A model generated the notes under the pieces. The model was not told where the DNA came from, ran no database searches, and was given only the letters and a program-made list of their open reading frames with translations. A stretch of 59,686 nucleotides of DNA. It comes from Burkholderiales bacterium (GTDB lineage: Bacteria; Pseudomonadota; Gammaproteobacteria; Burkholderiales; Casimicrobiaceae). The DNA lies in contig JACMNN010000095.1 in assembly GCA_014378555.1 (NCBI GenBank), forward strand, positions 1 to 59,686. Direction: 5' to 3'. Made by a program: the position numbers and the translations under genes. Below, piece after piece: positions 33,067-41,522 of the stretch. Each line of letters opens with the position of its first letter. Position 1 is the first letter of the stretch.

Positions 33067-33081
33067 TTGTGCTGAGCACAA
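33067..33081. repeat. short palindrome upstream of lysS
   Basis: TTGTGC and GCACAA are perfect 6-bp arms around TGA, centred about 26 bp before the lysS start. The position, in the probable promoter or leader of lysS, fits an operator or a small leader hairpin. No known regulator can be assigned. Confidence 0.45.
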
Positions 33082-33099
33082 AATAACAGCCACAAAACT

Positions 33100-34620
33100 A
33101 TGTCCGCGACCGAAGCCACGCCCCTGCCCCAAGACGAAAACCACATCATCGCCGAGCGCCGCGCCAAGCTGACCGCGCTGCGCCTTAGTTCACAAAAAGC
33201 CGGGGGGCAAGCCTTCCCCAACGATTTTCGTCGGCAACATCTTGCCGGCGATCTCGCCGCCACCTACGGCGAGAAAACCAAAGAGGAGCTAGACGCGCTG
33301 GGGGCCGAGGTCACCATCGCCGGCCGCATGATGTTGAAGCGGGTGATGGGCGGCGCATCGTTTGCCACAGTGCAGGATATGTCGGGCCGAATCCAGCTCT
33401 ACATCAACGACGCCGGCGTGAGCGCGGAAGTGCACGAAGCATTTAAGCACTGGGATATGGGCGATATTTTGGGCGCAGTCGGCACCGTTTTTCGCACCCA
33501 AAAAGGTGAGTTGTCAGTCAAAGTAAAAACGCTGCGACTGCTCACTAAATCGCTGCGACCACTGCCCGAAAAATTTCACGGCTTGACCGACCAAGAGCAG
33601 AAATATCGGCAACGCTACGTTGACTTGATCATGAGCCCCGAGTCGCGCCGCACTTTCGAAATTCGCTCGAAGATGATCGCCTTCATCCGCAATTTTTACG
33701 TCGAGCGCGGCTATCTCGAAGTGGAAACGCCGATGATGCACCCGATTCCCGGCGGCGCAGCGGCGAAGCCATTCGTAACGCATTACAACGCGCTTGATCA
33801 GCAGATGTACATGCGCATCGCGCCCGAGCTCTACCTCAAGCGTTTGGTCGTCGGTGGCTTCGACAAAGTGTTCGAAATCAACCGCAACTACCGAAACGAA
33901 GGCACCAGCACCCGACACAACCCCGAGTTCACCATGCTCGAGTTTTACGAGGCATATCAGGACTACAACTACCTGATGGACCTCACCGAAACGTTGCTGC
34001 GTGACTGCGCGAAACACGTGCTGGGCAACACCACGATCAAGTTCGGCGAGCTCGACATCGATCTCGGCCGTCCGTTCGACCGGCTCACCATGGCGCAGGC
34101 AATCATGAAGTACAACCCGCAGCACACGGAGGCGCAGTTGAACGACATGGAGTTCCTGAAAAACGCCGTGAAAAAAGCGGGCACAGAAGTGCGCGCCACC
34201 GACGGCCTCGGTGTGTTGCAACTCAAACTCTTCGAAGCCAACACCGAAGAGAAATTAATCCAGCCCACCTTCATCATCGCGCACCCCACCGACGTGTCGC
34301 CGCTAGCCCGCGCCAACGACAACAACCCCGAAGTCACCGACCGCTTCGAACTGTTCATCACTGGCCGCGAAATTTGTAATGGCTTCAGCGAATTAAACGA
34401 CCCGGAAGACCAAGCCGCCAGATTCCACGCGCAAAGCAAAGCCAAAGACGCAGGCGACGAAGAAGCCATGTTCTACGACGCGGATTACATCAAAGCGTTG
34501 GAGTACGGTTTGCCACCAACAGCAGGCGAAGGCATCGGTATCGATCGGCTCGCGATGCTGTTCACCAACTCACCGACCATTCGCGATGTGATTCTGTTTC
34601 CGCAGTTGCGGAAGGAGTAG
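33100..34620 (+). CDS. lysS: lysyl-tRNA synthetase, class II
   Basis: Class II aminoacyl-tRNA synthetase charging tRNA-Lys, 506 aa. The N-terminal OB-fold anticodon-binding domain (about 60-170) includes [20 protein letters not shown] and [11 protein letters not shown]. The catalytic core has motif 1 near [20 protein letters not shown], motif 2 [20 protein letters not shown] and motif 3 [16 protein letters not shown] is replaced by ARAND before [12 protein letters not shown]. It ends just before a REP hairpin that may act as its transcript end. Confidence 0.97.
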   Translation: MSATEATPLPQDENHIIAERRAKLTALRLSSQKAGGQAFPNDFRRQHLAGDLAATYGEKTKEELDALGAEVTIAGRMMLKRVMGGASFATVQDMSGRIQLYINDAGVSAEVHEAFKHWDMGDILGAVGTVFRTQKGELSVKVKTLRLLTKSLRPLPEKFHGLTDQEQKYRQRYVDLIMSPESRRTFEIRSKMIAFIRNFYVERGYLEVETPMMHPIPGGAAAKPFVTHYNALDQQMYMRIAPELYLKRLVVGGFDKVFEINRNYRNEGTSTRHNPEFTMLEFYEAYQDYNYLMDLTETLLRDCAKHVLGNTTIKFGELDIDLGRPFDRLTMAQAIMKYNPQHTEAQLNDMEFLKNAVKKAGTEVRATDGLGVLQLKLFEANTEEKLIQPTFIIAHPTDVSPLARANDNNPEVTDRFELFITGREICNGFSELNDPEDQAARFHAQSKAKDAGDEEAMFYDADYIKALEYGLPPTAGEGIGIDRLAMLFTNSPTIRDVILFPQLRKE

Positions 34621-34641
34621 TAGTCGCATAGATGCTCGAAC

Positions 34642-34664
34642 GTAGGCTGGGTTGAAAACCCAGC
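34642..34664 (+). repeat. REP unit (GTAG plus hairpin)
   Basis: GTAG followed by a perfect 8-bp hairpin (GCTGGGTT and AACCCAGC with a 3-nt loop), 23 bp upstream of the RAYT gene. The same core recurs downstream of it at 35271-35290 and 35338-35363. GTAG before a stem is the recognition layout of RAYT enzymes. Confidence 0.85.
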
Positions 34665-34686
34665 AAGCACGTGAGAAACGATAGCA

Positions 34687-35217
34687 ATGCGAACTTACAA
34701 ACGCCAAAGAGTTGAAGGCGGCTGCTATTTCTTCACCGTAAACCTAGCCAATCGCCACAACAACGATCTACTGGTACGCGAGATCGCCGCGCTTCGCGAA
34801 GCCTTTCGACAAACCCGCGCCGACCATCCTTTCGAGATCGACGCCATCGTAGTGCTACCTGAGCATCTGCACGCTATATGGCAACTACCACCCGACGACC
34901 ATGATTTCTCCACGCGCTGGCGACTCATCAAATCGCGCTTCTCACAAGCCATCAAAACAGGTGAGCAGATTTCCGAAAGTCGCCTGAAGAAAGGTGAACG
35001 CGGAATTTGGCAACGGCGTTTCTGGGAACACGTCATACGCGACGACGAAGACTATGCGAGGCACGTGGACTACATCCACTACAACCCGGTGAAGCACGGG
35101 CACTGTGCCCGCGCTGCGGACTGGCCGTATTCCTCGTTTCAACGTTGGGTTAGGCGAGGCGTATGTCCGATCAATTGGGCGGCTGGAGAGGGCGTTCGAA
35201 GTTTGACGCTCGATTGA
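34687..35217 (+). CDS. REP-associated tyrosine transposase (RAYT)
   Basis: Single-strand nuclease of the Y1/HUH superfamily, 176 aa, thought to bind and process REP sequences. The HUH metal-binding pair is His60 and His62 in VVLPEHLHAIW. The catalytic Tyr is Tyr130 in HVDYIHYNPVKHG. GERGIWQRRFWEHVIRDD is also typical. It is flanked by REP units with matching cores on both sides, so this is a domesticated RAYT/REP locus, not a self-mobile IS. The gene is full length with no frameshift. Confidence 0.92.
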   Translation: MRTYKRQRVEGGCYFFTVNLANRHNNDLLVREIAALREAFRQTRADHPFEIDAIVVLPEHLHAIWQLPPDDHDFSTRWRLIKSRFSQAIKTGEQISESRLKKGERGIWQRRFWEHVIRDDEDYARHVDYIHYNPVKHGHCARAADWPYSSFQRWVRRGVCPINWAAGEGVRSLTLD

Positions 35218-35240
35218 TTCGAGGTTTGGATACCGTGTTT

Positions 35241-35424
35241 ATTAATCCAGCCTACTTGCTGGCGGCGAGCGCTGGGTTTATCAACCCAGCCTACGCGACT
35301 TAATGCCTTCGAGCATGGGGACGGGCAGTCGCAGCGCGTAGGCTGGGTTGCAACCCAGCCTACGAACTGGCAAACAACCCAGCCTCTTTGTGCGGTGACG
35401 GTGGGCACGGGGTGTCCACCCTAC
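35241..35424. repeat. REP cluster downstream of the RAYT gene
   Basis: Several units in the 270-bp gap after the RAYT gene: a degenerate half at 35241-35255, a hairpin with 8-bp arms at 35271-35290 followed by CTAC, a perfect palindrome with 13-bp arms at 35338-35363 bounded by GTAG and CTAC, and a partial core at 35375-35386. A second type at 35400-35424 has 9-bp arms (one mismatch) with CTAC at its 3' end. Orientation alternates, as in BIME-type arrays. Confidence 0.85.
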
Positions 35425-35487
35425 TTCAGATCGGTTCCAGTTGCTTTTGCAATCAAACTTTGATCAACGGCTGATAAGGCACGTCCG

Positions 35488-36765
35488 CTACTTCACCATT
35501 GCCGCATACAGCATATTTTTGAACATCATCCGCGTGTAGCCGCGGGTGGCGGGTCCGGCGGTCATGATGATGCCAACCGTGCGTTCTTTTGGGTCGATGG
35601 TGAAACTGGTGCCGCCGGCGCCTGCCCACATGGCGTCCCCCGTGCTGCCGGGGGCAACACCGAGGCCGTCTTGCCTGCGCACCGCAAAGCCGAGGCCGAA
35701 GCCGTAACCGGGGCCAGTGCTGGCGATCGGCGAACCGGTGGTGCCTTGCGAATGGTCGGACAGCATGAACTCAACGGTTTTCTTCGACAGGTAACGACGG
35801 TCGTTGGCAACGCCGCCGTTGGCAATCATTTGTGCGAATAGAAAATAATCATAGGCAGTGGTCACCGCGCCCGCACCGCCGCGCAGATAGCGCAGGCCGG
35901 GGTCTTTTTCGATGCGCGCAGATTTCCAGGTGATTGCTTTTATCGGGTCAGCGTTGAACGCATCGGCTAGGCGCACTAAATCACCGGGTTGCGCCTGAAA
36001 ACTGGTGTCTTTCATGCCGAGCGGTTTGAACAACATGGCGTCGAGCAGACGGTCAAGCCGGGTGCCGGTGACCCGTTCAAGCAGGACGCCCAGCACGTCC
36101 GTGGAGATTGAGTATTCCCAATGCGCGCCCGGCTGTGAAGCCAGTGGAATTTTGCCTAGCTCACGAATGAACTCGTCAGTCGTCACGTCGCGGTCTCGCG
36201 ATTCGATGTCGATCGCCACATAGGCATCAGCGACGCGCTTGACCGAGGCCGACCCCGAATACACCAAGCCAGAGGTATGGCGCAGCAAATCCTGCACCGT
36301 GATCTCGCGTCGCGCTGGCACCAGCTCAACACTGACCGTGCCGGCCGCGTCGCGCTTTTCCACGGCGACTTGCATCGCCTTGAGCTCTGGCATCCACTTT
36401 GAAATCGGGTCGCCCAGTTGCAACCGGCCTTCCTCCAGCAGCATCATCGTGGCCACTGATGTGAACGGCTTGGTCATCGAAAAGGCGCGGAATACGGCGT
36501 CTTTCGGCATGGGCCGAGTTTTATCGTTGTCGAGGAAGCCAGTAGCTTCGTAGTGAACGATTTTGCCGTCACGAGCGATCAAGGTCACCGCCCCCGGCAC
36601 CACGCCGTTGCCGACTTCGCGCATGACCGCTGGGCCGATGCGAGCGAGGCGATCGGTGGACATGCCGACCGATTCTGGTGACGCGGTTTGCGCCAAGGAA
36701 ATCGTGGGCAGCGCATAGATTGCGCCGCATAAAAGCAGGCCAGAAATACCTTGACGTAATCGCAT
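35488..36765 (-). CDS. serine hydrolase, class C beta-lactamase-like, secreted
   Basis: Periplasmic serine hydrolase of the beta-lactamase/esterase EstB group, 425 aa. A signal peptide ends near ALPTISLAQTAS. The SxxK nucleophile motif is SMTK in FRAFSMTKPFTSVATMML, and a Tyr-containing YSI lies in HWEYSISTDVLG. The third motif is likely GAGGTSFTIDPK near the C-terminus. Substrate could be an ester, peptide or beta-lactam; esterase-like members keep this pattern. It is monocistronic and shares no gap element with its neighbours apart from the REP cluster downstream. Confidence 0.85.
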   Translation of the reverse strand: MRLRQGISGLLLCGAIYALPTISLAQTASPESVGMSTDRLARIGPAVMREVGNGVVPGAVTLIARDGKIVHYEATGFLDNDKTRPMPKDAVFRAFSMTKPFTSVATMMLLEEGRLQLGDPISKWMPELKAMQVAVEKRDAAGTVSVELVPARREITVQDLLRHTSGLVYSGSASVKRVADAYVAIDIESRDRDVTTDEFIRELGKIPLASQPGAHWEYSISTDVLGVLLERVTGTRLDRLLDAMLFKPLGMKDTSFQAQPGDLVRLADAFNADPIKAITWKSARIEKDPGLRYLRGGAGAVTTAYDYFLFAQMIANGGVANDRRYLSKKTVEFMLSDHSQGTTGSPIASTGPGYGFGLGFAVRRQDGLGVAPGSTGDAMWAGAGGTSFTIDPKERTVGIIMTAGPATRGYTRMMFKNMLYAAMVK

Positions 36766-37012
36766 TCAGAATCCTTGGTGGACGAAAAATAGGCGCTCAA
36801 ACGAGCGGGCCAGAATGGCCGAAATTCACTCAAGCAGTGTATGCCGCCCGCCGCACTGCGACGGGCGATCGCCTGTCAATTTGGAACTGGCGAGCCGATG
36901 GCCGCTGCAGTTTGAAACAACGACTGGTTCGCTCAACTCGCGTGGGACGATGCCGACGCGAACGACGGCGAATTTACGCGCCGTCGCCGAAGATGCCCCG
37001 TGGGATTGTTAA

Positions 37013-37618
37013 CTATTTGTAATTAGCGAGGAAGTGCGCAAGATCAGCCAGGTCGTTGTCTTTTAATCCGAATAGCGATGCCGACATAACGGTGTCCCGA
37101 CCGAGTCCGGCATGATCGCGAAACTGCTTCATGGAATACGCAAGAAACGCCTCGTTCTGACCCGCGAGTCTTGGCATTTGCTGGCGACCGCTGTAGTCCG
37201 GCAGATGGCAGCTTCCGCAGAGCATTTTTGCCGACAACGCCTTGCCGCGTTCAAACACTTCTTGGTTGATGCTACCTGTGGGTTTTGCCGGTGTTTGCGC
37301 CGAAAAGTGGTTGGCGAGGGCCACCAATTCTGGGTCCTTAAGCGTGTCAAGCATCCCCTTCATTTGCGGGATATCGCGCAGCCCTTCGCGAATGAGCACC
37401 AATTGATTTTCGATGAAAACCTTGGGCTGTCCAGCTAGCGACGGTGTGAGCGGGATTTGCGAATTACCGTTCGGACCGTGGCAAGCCGTGCACAGCGCTA
37501 CCTGCGGCGGCGCGGCCGGTGTGGATGCGGTTTGCGCGGCCGCGTGTGACGTCAAAAAAAGCAGGGCTGCTGCAGCCAGCACCCTGCATTTGATTTTTTC
37601 GGCTCTACTGCTTCGCAT
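37013..37618 (-). CDS. dihaem cytochrome c (c4-like)
   Basis: Periplasmic cytochrome c with two haem sites, 201 aa. The signal peptide runs to about SHAAAQT. Haem motifs are CTACH (Cys43, Cys46, His47) and CGSCH (Cys134, Cys137, His138), with the usual downstream Met ligands in MKGML and MSASLFGLKD as candidates. The frame is open far upstream, but the ATG at 37618 overlaps the 3' end of the sugar dehydrogenase gene by 14 bp and gives a proper signal peptide. It is probably the electron acceptor of that dehydrogenase. Confidence 0.87.
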   Translation of the reverse strand: MRSSRAEKIKCRVLAAAALLFLTSHAAAQTASTPAAPPQVALCTACHGPNGNSQIPLTPSLAGQPKVFIENQLVLIREGLRDIPQMKGMLDTLKDPELVALANHFSAQTPAKPTGSINQEVFERGKALSAKMLCGSCHLPDYSGRQQMPRLAGQNEAFLAYSMKQFRDHAGLGRDTVMSASLFGLKDNDLADLAHFLANYK

Positions 37619-38810
37619 ACGAAATGCGATAGATCGCGCCTGTTTGCTCGTCAGAGAGCAGCAGTGCGCCATCGGGCATTTGCATGAGATAGACCGGGCG
37701 GCCGAAGAAATCATCGGTTTTTTCGTCCAAGAAACCGGTAACGAACGGTGTCATCTGGGCGTTCGTCCCGTCGGCATTTGCCTTTACCATCACCACATCG
37801 TAGCCACTCTTTTTGGTGCGGTTCCACGAGCCTTTACGCGCAATAAACATAGCGTTTTTATATTCCGCAGGGAACATATTGCCGGTGTAGAAATGCAGGC
37901 CCATCACGGCAGCGTGCGCGCCCATGGTGGTTACCGGAAGCGTTACGCCCTCACAGGCTTTGTCTTTTTTCACATCGGGATCGGCGATGCCGTTGGCGTG
38001 GCAATACGGGAAACCAAAGTTCAAGCCCGTCTTGCTCATGCGATTGAGTTCATCGGCCGGTGTGTCGTCACCCAACCAATCGCGACCGTGGTCAGTGAAC
38101 CAAATTTCTTGGGTAACCGGATGCCAGTCAAAGCCTTGCGTGTTGCGAATACCGCGCCCTATGACTTCCATGTTTGAACCGTCGGCATCATAGCGACGCA
38201 ACTGTGCATATTCCTGAGTGGGCAGTTCGCAAATGTTGCACGGCGCGCCGAATGGCACATAGAGCTTTCCGTCCGGGCCGAACCGGATGTACTTCCAGTT
38301 GTGGTGTTGCTCAGGCGGCAGGTTGAATTTCGCGGTTAAGTCGACCGGCGCGACGTTCGGATTTTGCTCAATGCCGTCGAAGCGCAACACTTTGTCGATC
38401 GCCATCACGTACAGGGAGCCCTTGTGAAACGCGACTGCGGGCTGGTTAAGTTTGTCGACGACGATGCGACTAGTCCGCTCTTTTCCGTTGTCGCTGATCT
38501 CGTAAACACGACCGAGCCCGCGCGAGCCAACGTAGACTTTTCCACTTTCGCTACGGGCCATCGCACGCACGCCTGGGGTGCCGTGCGACCAAACTTCCGC
38601 TTTGAAACCAGCGGGCAGTTTTAGCTTGTCAATCGGCAGTTCGGAGACGGGGGTGGCGGTCAGCTTGCCTGCCACCGGGGCAAGGGGTGATGCGGCTTGG
38701 TCAGTCCCGCGGCCTTGCTGCCACGCGGGCGGTGGCGGCGCGGTTTGCGCGATGGCCTGACTTAATCCGACGGCTATCAGGGCGCCACAGAGCGCGATAC
38801 GGTTCTTCAT
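37605..38810 (-). CDS. PQQ-type sorbosone/sugar dehydrogenase
   Basis: Periplasmic six-bladed beta-propeller dehydrogenase of the PQQ-dependent soluble glucose/L-sorbosone family, 401 aa. A signal peptide ends at SQAIAQTAP. Family features include KLPAGFKAEVWSHGTPGVRAM, NTQGFDWHPVTQEIWFTDHG, the nearby DDTPADELNRM, and the blade end FFGRPVYLMQMPDGALLLSD. The NPRDLAFD-like motif is not obvious, so PQQ use is inferred from family. The downstream cytochrome c overlaps it, so the pair likely forms a short periplasmic electron-transfer unit. Confidence 0.85.
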   Translation of the reverse strand: MKNRIALCGALIAVGLSQAIAQTAPPPPAWQQGRGTDQAASPLAPVAGKLTATPVSELPIDKLKLPAGFKAEVWSHGTPGVRAMARSESGKVYVGSRGLGRVYEISDNGKERTSRIVVDKLNQPAVAFHKGSLYVMAIDKVLRFDGIEQNPNVAPVDLTAKFNLPPEQHHNWKYIRFGPDGKLYVPFGAPCNICELPTQEYAQLRRYDADGSNMEVIGRGIRNTQGFDWHPVTQEIWFTDHGRDWLGDDTPADELNRMSKTGLNFGFPYCHANGIADPDVKKDKACEGVTLPVTTMGAHAAVMGLHFYTGNMFPAEYKNAMFIARKGSWNRTKKSGYDVVMVKANADGTNAQMTPFVTGFLDEKTDDFFGRPVYLMQMPDGALLLSDEQTGAIYRISYAKQ

Positions 38811-38917
38811 TGCGGGGTCTCTCCTTGGTAATGCTGTAGTGTACTTCTGTATACGAGTGCCACCGTGGCCGTCTCGTTTCTGAACAACGATACGAGCACG
38901 TGCGGAAAACTTGCCGG

Positions 38918-39910
38918 TTACGCTGCTGAAAAACGCTCGCCAAGCGCTGTCAGCCCAAACGTCTCTATCGCATCCAACAGCCGCTGTTTTGGCTGGGCGC
39001 GAGGCAGGTTTTTGAACTGCGCGATGATCAGTTCGTTTTTCATTGAATGTTCCCAGCCAACGAGCTCGGTGACGGTGACCTGATAACCGTGCGCTTCGAG
39101 CTGCAAACCGCGCAGCACGTTGGTGATTTGTGCGCCAAATTCACGGGTGTGGATCGGGTGTCGCCACAGTTCGGCAATAGAGCCCTTTACTGTGGAATCG
39201 CCTTTGTCATTGCGCAGAAAGGCTGCAACTTCAGCCTGACAGCAGGGCACCAGCACAATGAATTTGACCTGCTTTTCCAAGGCGAAACGAATGGCGTCGT
39301 CAGTCGCGGTGTCGCATGCATGCAGTGCGGTAACAACGTCGATCGGGGCGGAAAGTTCGGGCGCGCTGATCGCATCGGCAACAGCAAGATTGAGAAACGA
39401 CATGTCGTTGAATCCCAGCTTTGCGGCGAGGGCGCGCGAGCTTTCTACCAGCGGCGCGCGGGTTTCAATGCCGTAGACGTGATGCGGTTGTTGCATTGAT
39501 TTGAGCAGCAGGTCGTGCAGGATGAAACCGAGATAGGATTTTCCGGCGCCGTGATCGACGAGGTTGACGCGACCACGCTCGGCCACCACTTGCGTGATGA
39601 GCGGCTCGATGAATTGGGTGAGGTGGTAGACCTGCTTTAACTTGCGGCGCGAATCCTGATTCATCTTGCCGTCGGCGGTCAAGATGTGCAGCGCCTTCAG
39701 CAACTCAATGGATTGACCGGGGCGAATGTCAAGCAGCGGTGCGGCGGCTTGCTTGAGTGGCTTGAGTGGCTTGAGTGGCTGGAGTGGCTGGAGTGGCTTG
39801 GGCGGCTTAGGCAAAGCAGTGACCTGTGTTTCTATTTTCAGCGACGATACACCACGGGGGTGCTTGACGCGGCAGTCACGATGCGCCCGTCTTGCGACGC
39901 GTCGGCGCAC
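38918..39910 (-). CDS. class I SAM-dependent methyltransferase with Pro-rich N-terminus
   Basis: A putative SAM-dependent methyltransferase, about 330 aa. The core begins near KMNQDSRRKLKQVYHLTQF, with motif I as VNLVDHGAGKSYLGFILHD, the acidic motif around HHVYGIETRAPLV, and a Cys-containing VTALHACDTATDDAI plus LVPCCQAEVA. This resembles a widespread, uncharacterised family with a conserved CCQ. The N-terminus is uncertain: the ATG at 39976 would collide with gor, so I use the GTG at 39910. Residues before the core contain a run of Lys-Pro-Leu/Gln-Pro-Leu units encoded by a minisatellite. Confidence 0.75.
   Translation of the reverse strand: MRRRVARRAHRDCRVKHPRGVSSLKIETQVTALPKPPKPLQPLQPLKPLKPLKQAAAPLLDIRPGQSIELLKALHILTADGKMNQDSRRKLKQVYHLTQFIEPLITQVVAERGRVNLVDHGAGKSYLGFILHDLLLKSMQQPHHVYGIETRAPLVESSRALAAKLGFNDMSFLNLAVADAISAPELSAPIDVVTALHACDTATDDAIRFALEKQVKFIVLVPCCQAEVAAFLRNDKGDSTVKGSIAELWRHPIHTREFGAQITNVLRGLQLEAHGYQVTVTELVGWEHSMKNELIIAQFKNLPRAQPKQRLLDAIETFGLTALGERFSAA
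39751..39813. repeat. 9-bp coding minisatellite, seven copies
   Basis: Seven tandem copies of a 9-bp unit, GCTTGAGTG with drift to GCTGGAGTG, GCTTGGGCG and GCTTAGGCA. Read on the minus strand they encode Pro-Leu-Lys/Gln triplets at the N-terminal side of the methyltransferase. A multiple of three keeps the frame, so copy-number change would alter linker length only. Confidence 0.9.
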
Positions 39911-39974
39911 ATTCGGCAAAATAGCGCTAGGCGTCGCTATGGCGCGACCCGCACCCCCTGTGAAAGTATTACGC

Positions 39975-41321
39975 ATGACGCATCCCGAGTTCGACCTTTT
40001 TGTCATTGGCGGCGGCAGCGGTGGCGTTCGCGCAGCGCGCATGGCCGCAGCACTCGGTGCTCGCGTCGCGTTGGCGGAATCGGCGGCAATGGGCGGCACT
40101 TGCGTCAACCTCGGCTGCATTCCAAAAAAACTTTACAGTTATGCAGCGCATTTCAGCGACTCCTTTGCAGAGGCGCGCGGATTTGGCTGGACGGTGGGTG
40201 CCAGCAGCTTTGACTGGCAGACGCTGAAGACCAATCGCGCGCGCGAAATTTCGCGCCTCAATGGCATTTACGAAAGCCTGCTCGCGAAGGTGCATGTGCT
40301 GCGCGGTCGGGCGACGCTGATTGATGCGCACACGGTGGCTGTGGGCGATGCGCAGTTCGGTGCCAAACGGATTTTGGTGGCCACTGGGGGTTGGCCGCTG
40401 GTGCCAGACGTCCCCGGTCGCGAGCACGTCATCACCTCGAATGAAATATTCGACTTGGCGGCGTTTCCGAAACGGCTAGTGGTGGTTGGCGGCGGCTACA
40501 TCGCAAGCGAATTCGCGTCGATCTTCAACGGCTTGGGTTCGAGCGTCGTGCAGCTTTATCGCGGTGAGCAAATCCTGCGTGGTTTTGATGCCGAGGTGCG
40601 ACAGTTCGCCGCCGACGAGATGGCTAAACACGGTGTGACGATACGGGTGAGTACCGACGTTCGCAGCATTGAAAAAACTGCCGACGGCCTGCTGGTTACG
40701 CTGACCGATAACAGCACCGTGCATGCCGATACCGTGCTCTATGCCACCGGCCGCGCACCGAATGTAAATGGGCTCGGACTGGACCGCGTAGGCGTTGAGC
40801 AACGTAAAAACGGCGCGGTGATCGTGCATGAAAACTTTCAAAGCTCGGTGCCATCAATCTACGCGCTGGGCGACGTCACCGACCGCGTGCAGTTGACGCC
40901 GGTGGCGTTGGGCGAGGCGATGCAGCTGGTCGCCCATCTGTTTACCGACGGCACACGAACCATTAGCTACGACAACATTCCAACGGCGGTGTTCACCCAT
41001 CCCAACATAGGCACGGTGGGCCTAACTGAGGAGCAGGCACGTTCGCAGTTCGGCGCGGTGCGTGTATATCGCTCTAACTTTAAAGCGCTTAAACACACGC
41101 TGAGCGGCGGCACCGAGCGGACACTGATGAAGCTGGTGGTCGACGACGCGACCGACCGTGTGGTGGGCCTGCATATGGTTGGCACCGACGCCGGTGAGAT
41201 CGTGCAGGGCTTCGCGGTCGCGATGAAATGCGGCGCAACAAAAGCGATGTTTGATTCGACCATTGGCATCCACCCAACGATGGCGGAAGAGTTTGTGACG
41301 ATGCGCGATGCGGTGTCGTAG
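39975..41321 (+). CDS. gor: glutathione-disulfide reductase
   Basis: FAD-dependent NADPH:glutathione disulfide reductase, 448 aa. The FAD motif is DLFVIGGGSGGVRAARMAA. The redox-active disulfide is GGTCVNLGCIPKK, the NADPH motif VVVGGGYIASEF, and the C-terminal His-Glu pair is in GIHPTMAEEFVTMR. The ATG at 39975 is chosen, as upstream codons in the frame encode the minisatellite antisense and are not family-like. It is divergent from the methyltransferase and runs directly into the remnant of a GntR-type regulator. Confidence 0.95.
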   Translation: MTHPEFDLFVIGGGSGGVRAARMAAALGARVALAESAAMGGTCVNLGCIPKKLYSYAAHFSDSFAEARGFGWTVGASSFDWQTLKTNRAREISRLNGIYESLLAKVHVLRGRATLIDAHTVAVGDAQFGAKRILVATGGWPLVPDVPGREHVITSNEIFDLAAFPKRLVVVGGGYIASEFASIFNGLGSSVVQLYRGEQILRGFDAEVRQFAADEMAKHGVTIRVSTDVRSIEKTADGLLVTLTDNSTVHADTVLYATGRAPNVNGLGLDRVGVEQRKNGAVIVHENFQSSVPSIYALGDVTDRVQLTPVALGEAMQLVAHLFTDGTRTISYDNIPTAVFTHPNIGTVGLTEEQARSQFGAVRVYRSNFKALKHTLSGGTERTLMKLVVDDATDRVVGLHMVGTDAGEIVQGFAVAMKCGATKAMFDSTIGIHPTMAEEFVTMRDAVS

Positions 41322-41522
41322 AGGCTTGACGCTGACGGACAACGGGTGTTGCGCTTCCGGCTCGCGGCGCCTATCAATAAGCATCGTGCGCTAATCGCGG
41401 GCATACTTGAGGGCGACGCTGCGCGCGCCAAGCACGCGATGCTTGACCATTGGTTGCCGCAAATCGCAGCGCTGAAACATCGGCGTACTTTAGAAAGTCA
41501 GGAAAAAGAATATGTTGGCTGA
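41322..41522 (+). pseudogene. C-terminal stump of a GntR/FCD-type regulator
   Basis: Immediately after the gor stop, in the same frame, 66 codons read as the end of an FCD ligand-binding domain: INKHRALIAGILEGDAARAK, then HAMLDHWLPQIAAL, matching the usual His-Arg-x-Leu and AxxAMxxH pattern. No start, no HTH and no upstream part remain. The stop at 41520-41522 overlaps the mcd start by 11 bp, as if once coupled. GntR regulators commonly accompany malonate genes, so this is probably the relic of that regulator, truncated where gor now stands. Confidence 0.7.

Noticed and set aside
33514-34221. Open frame of 235 codons antisense to lysS
   Set aside because: lysS is unambiguous on the other strand and the frame results from GC-biased codons.
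39726-39974. In-frame extension of gor upstream to 39726
   Set aside because: The added 83 residues are encoded by the minisatellite antisense and lack any reductase-like content; the ATG at 39975 starts directly at the FAD motif.
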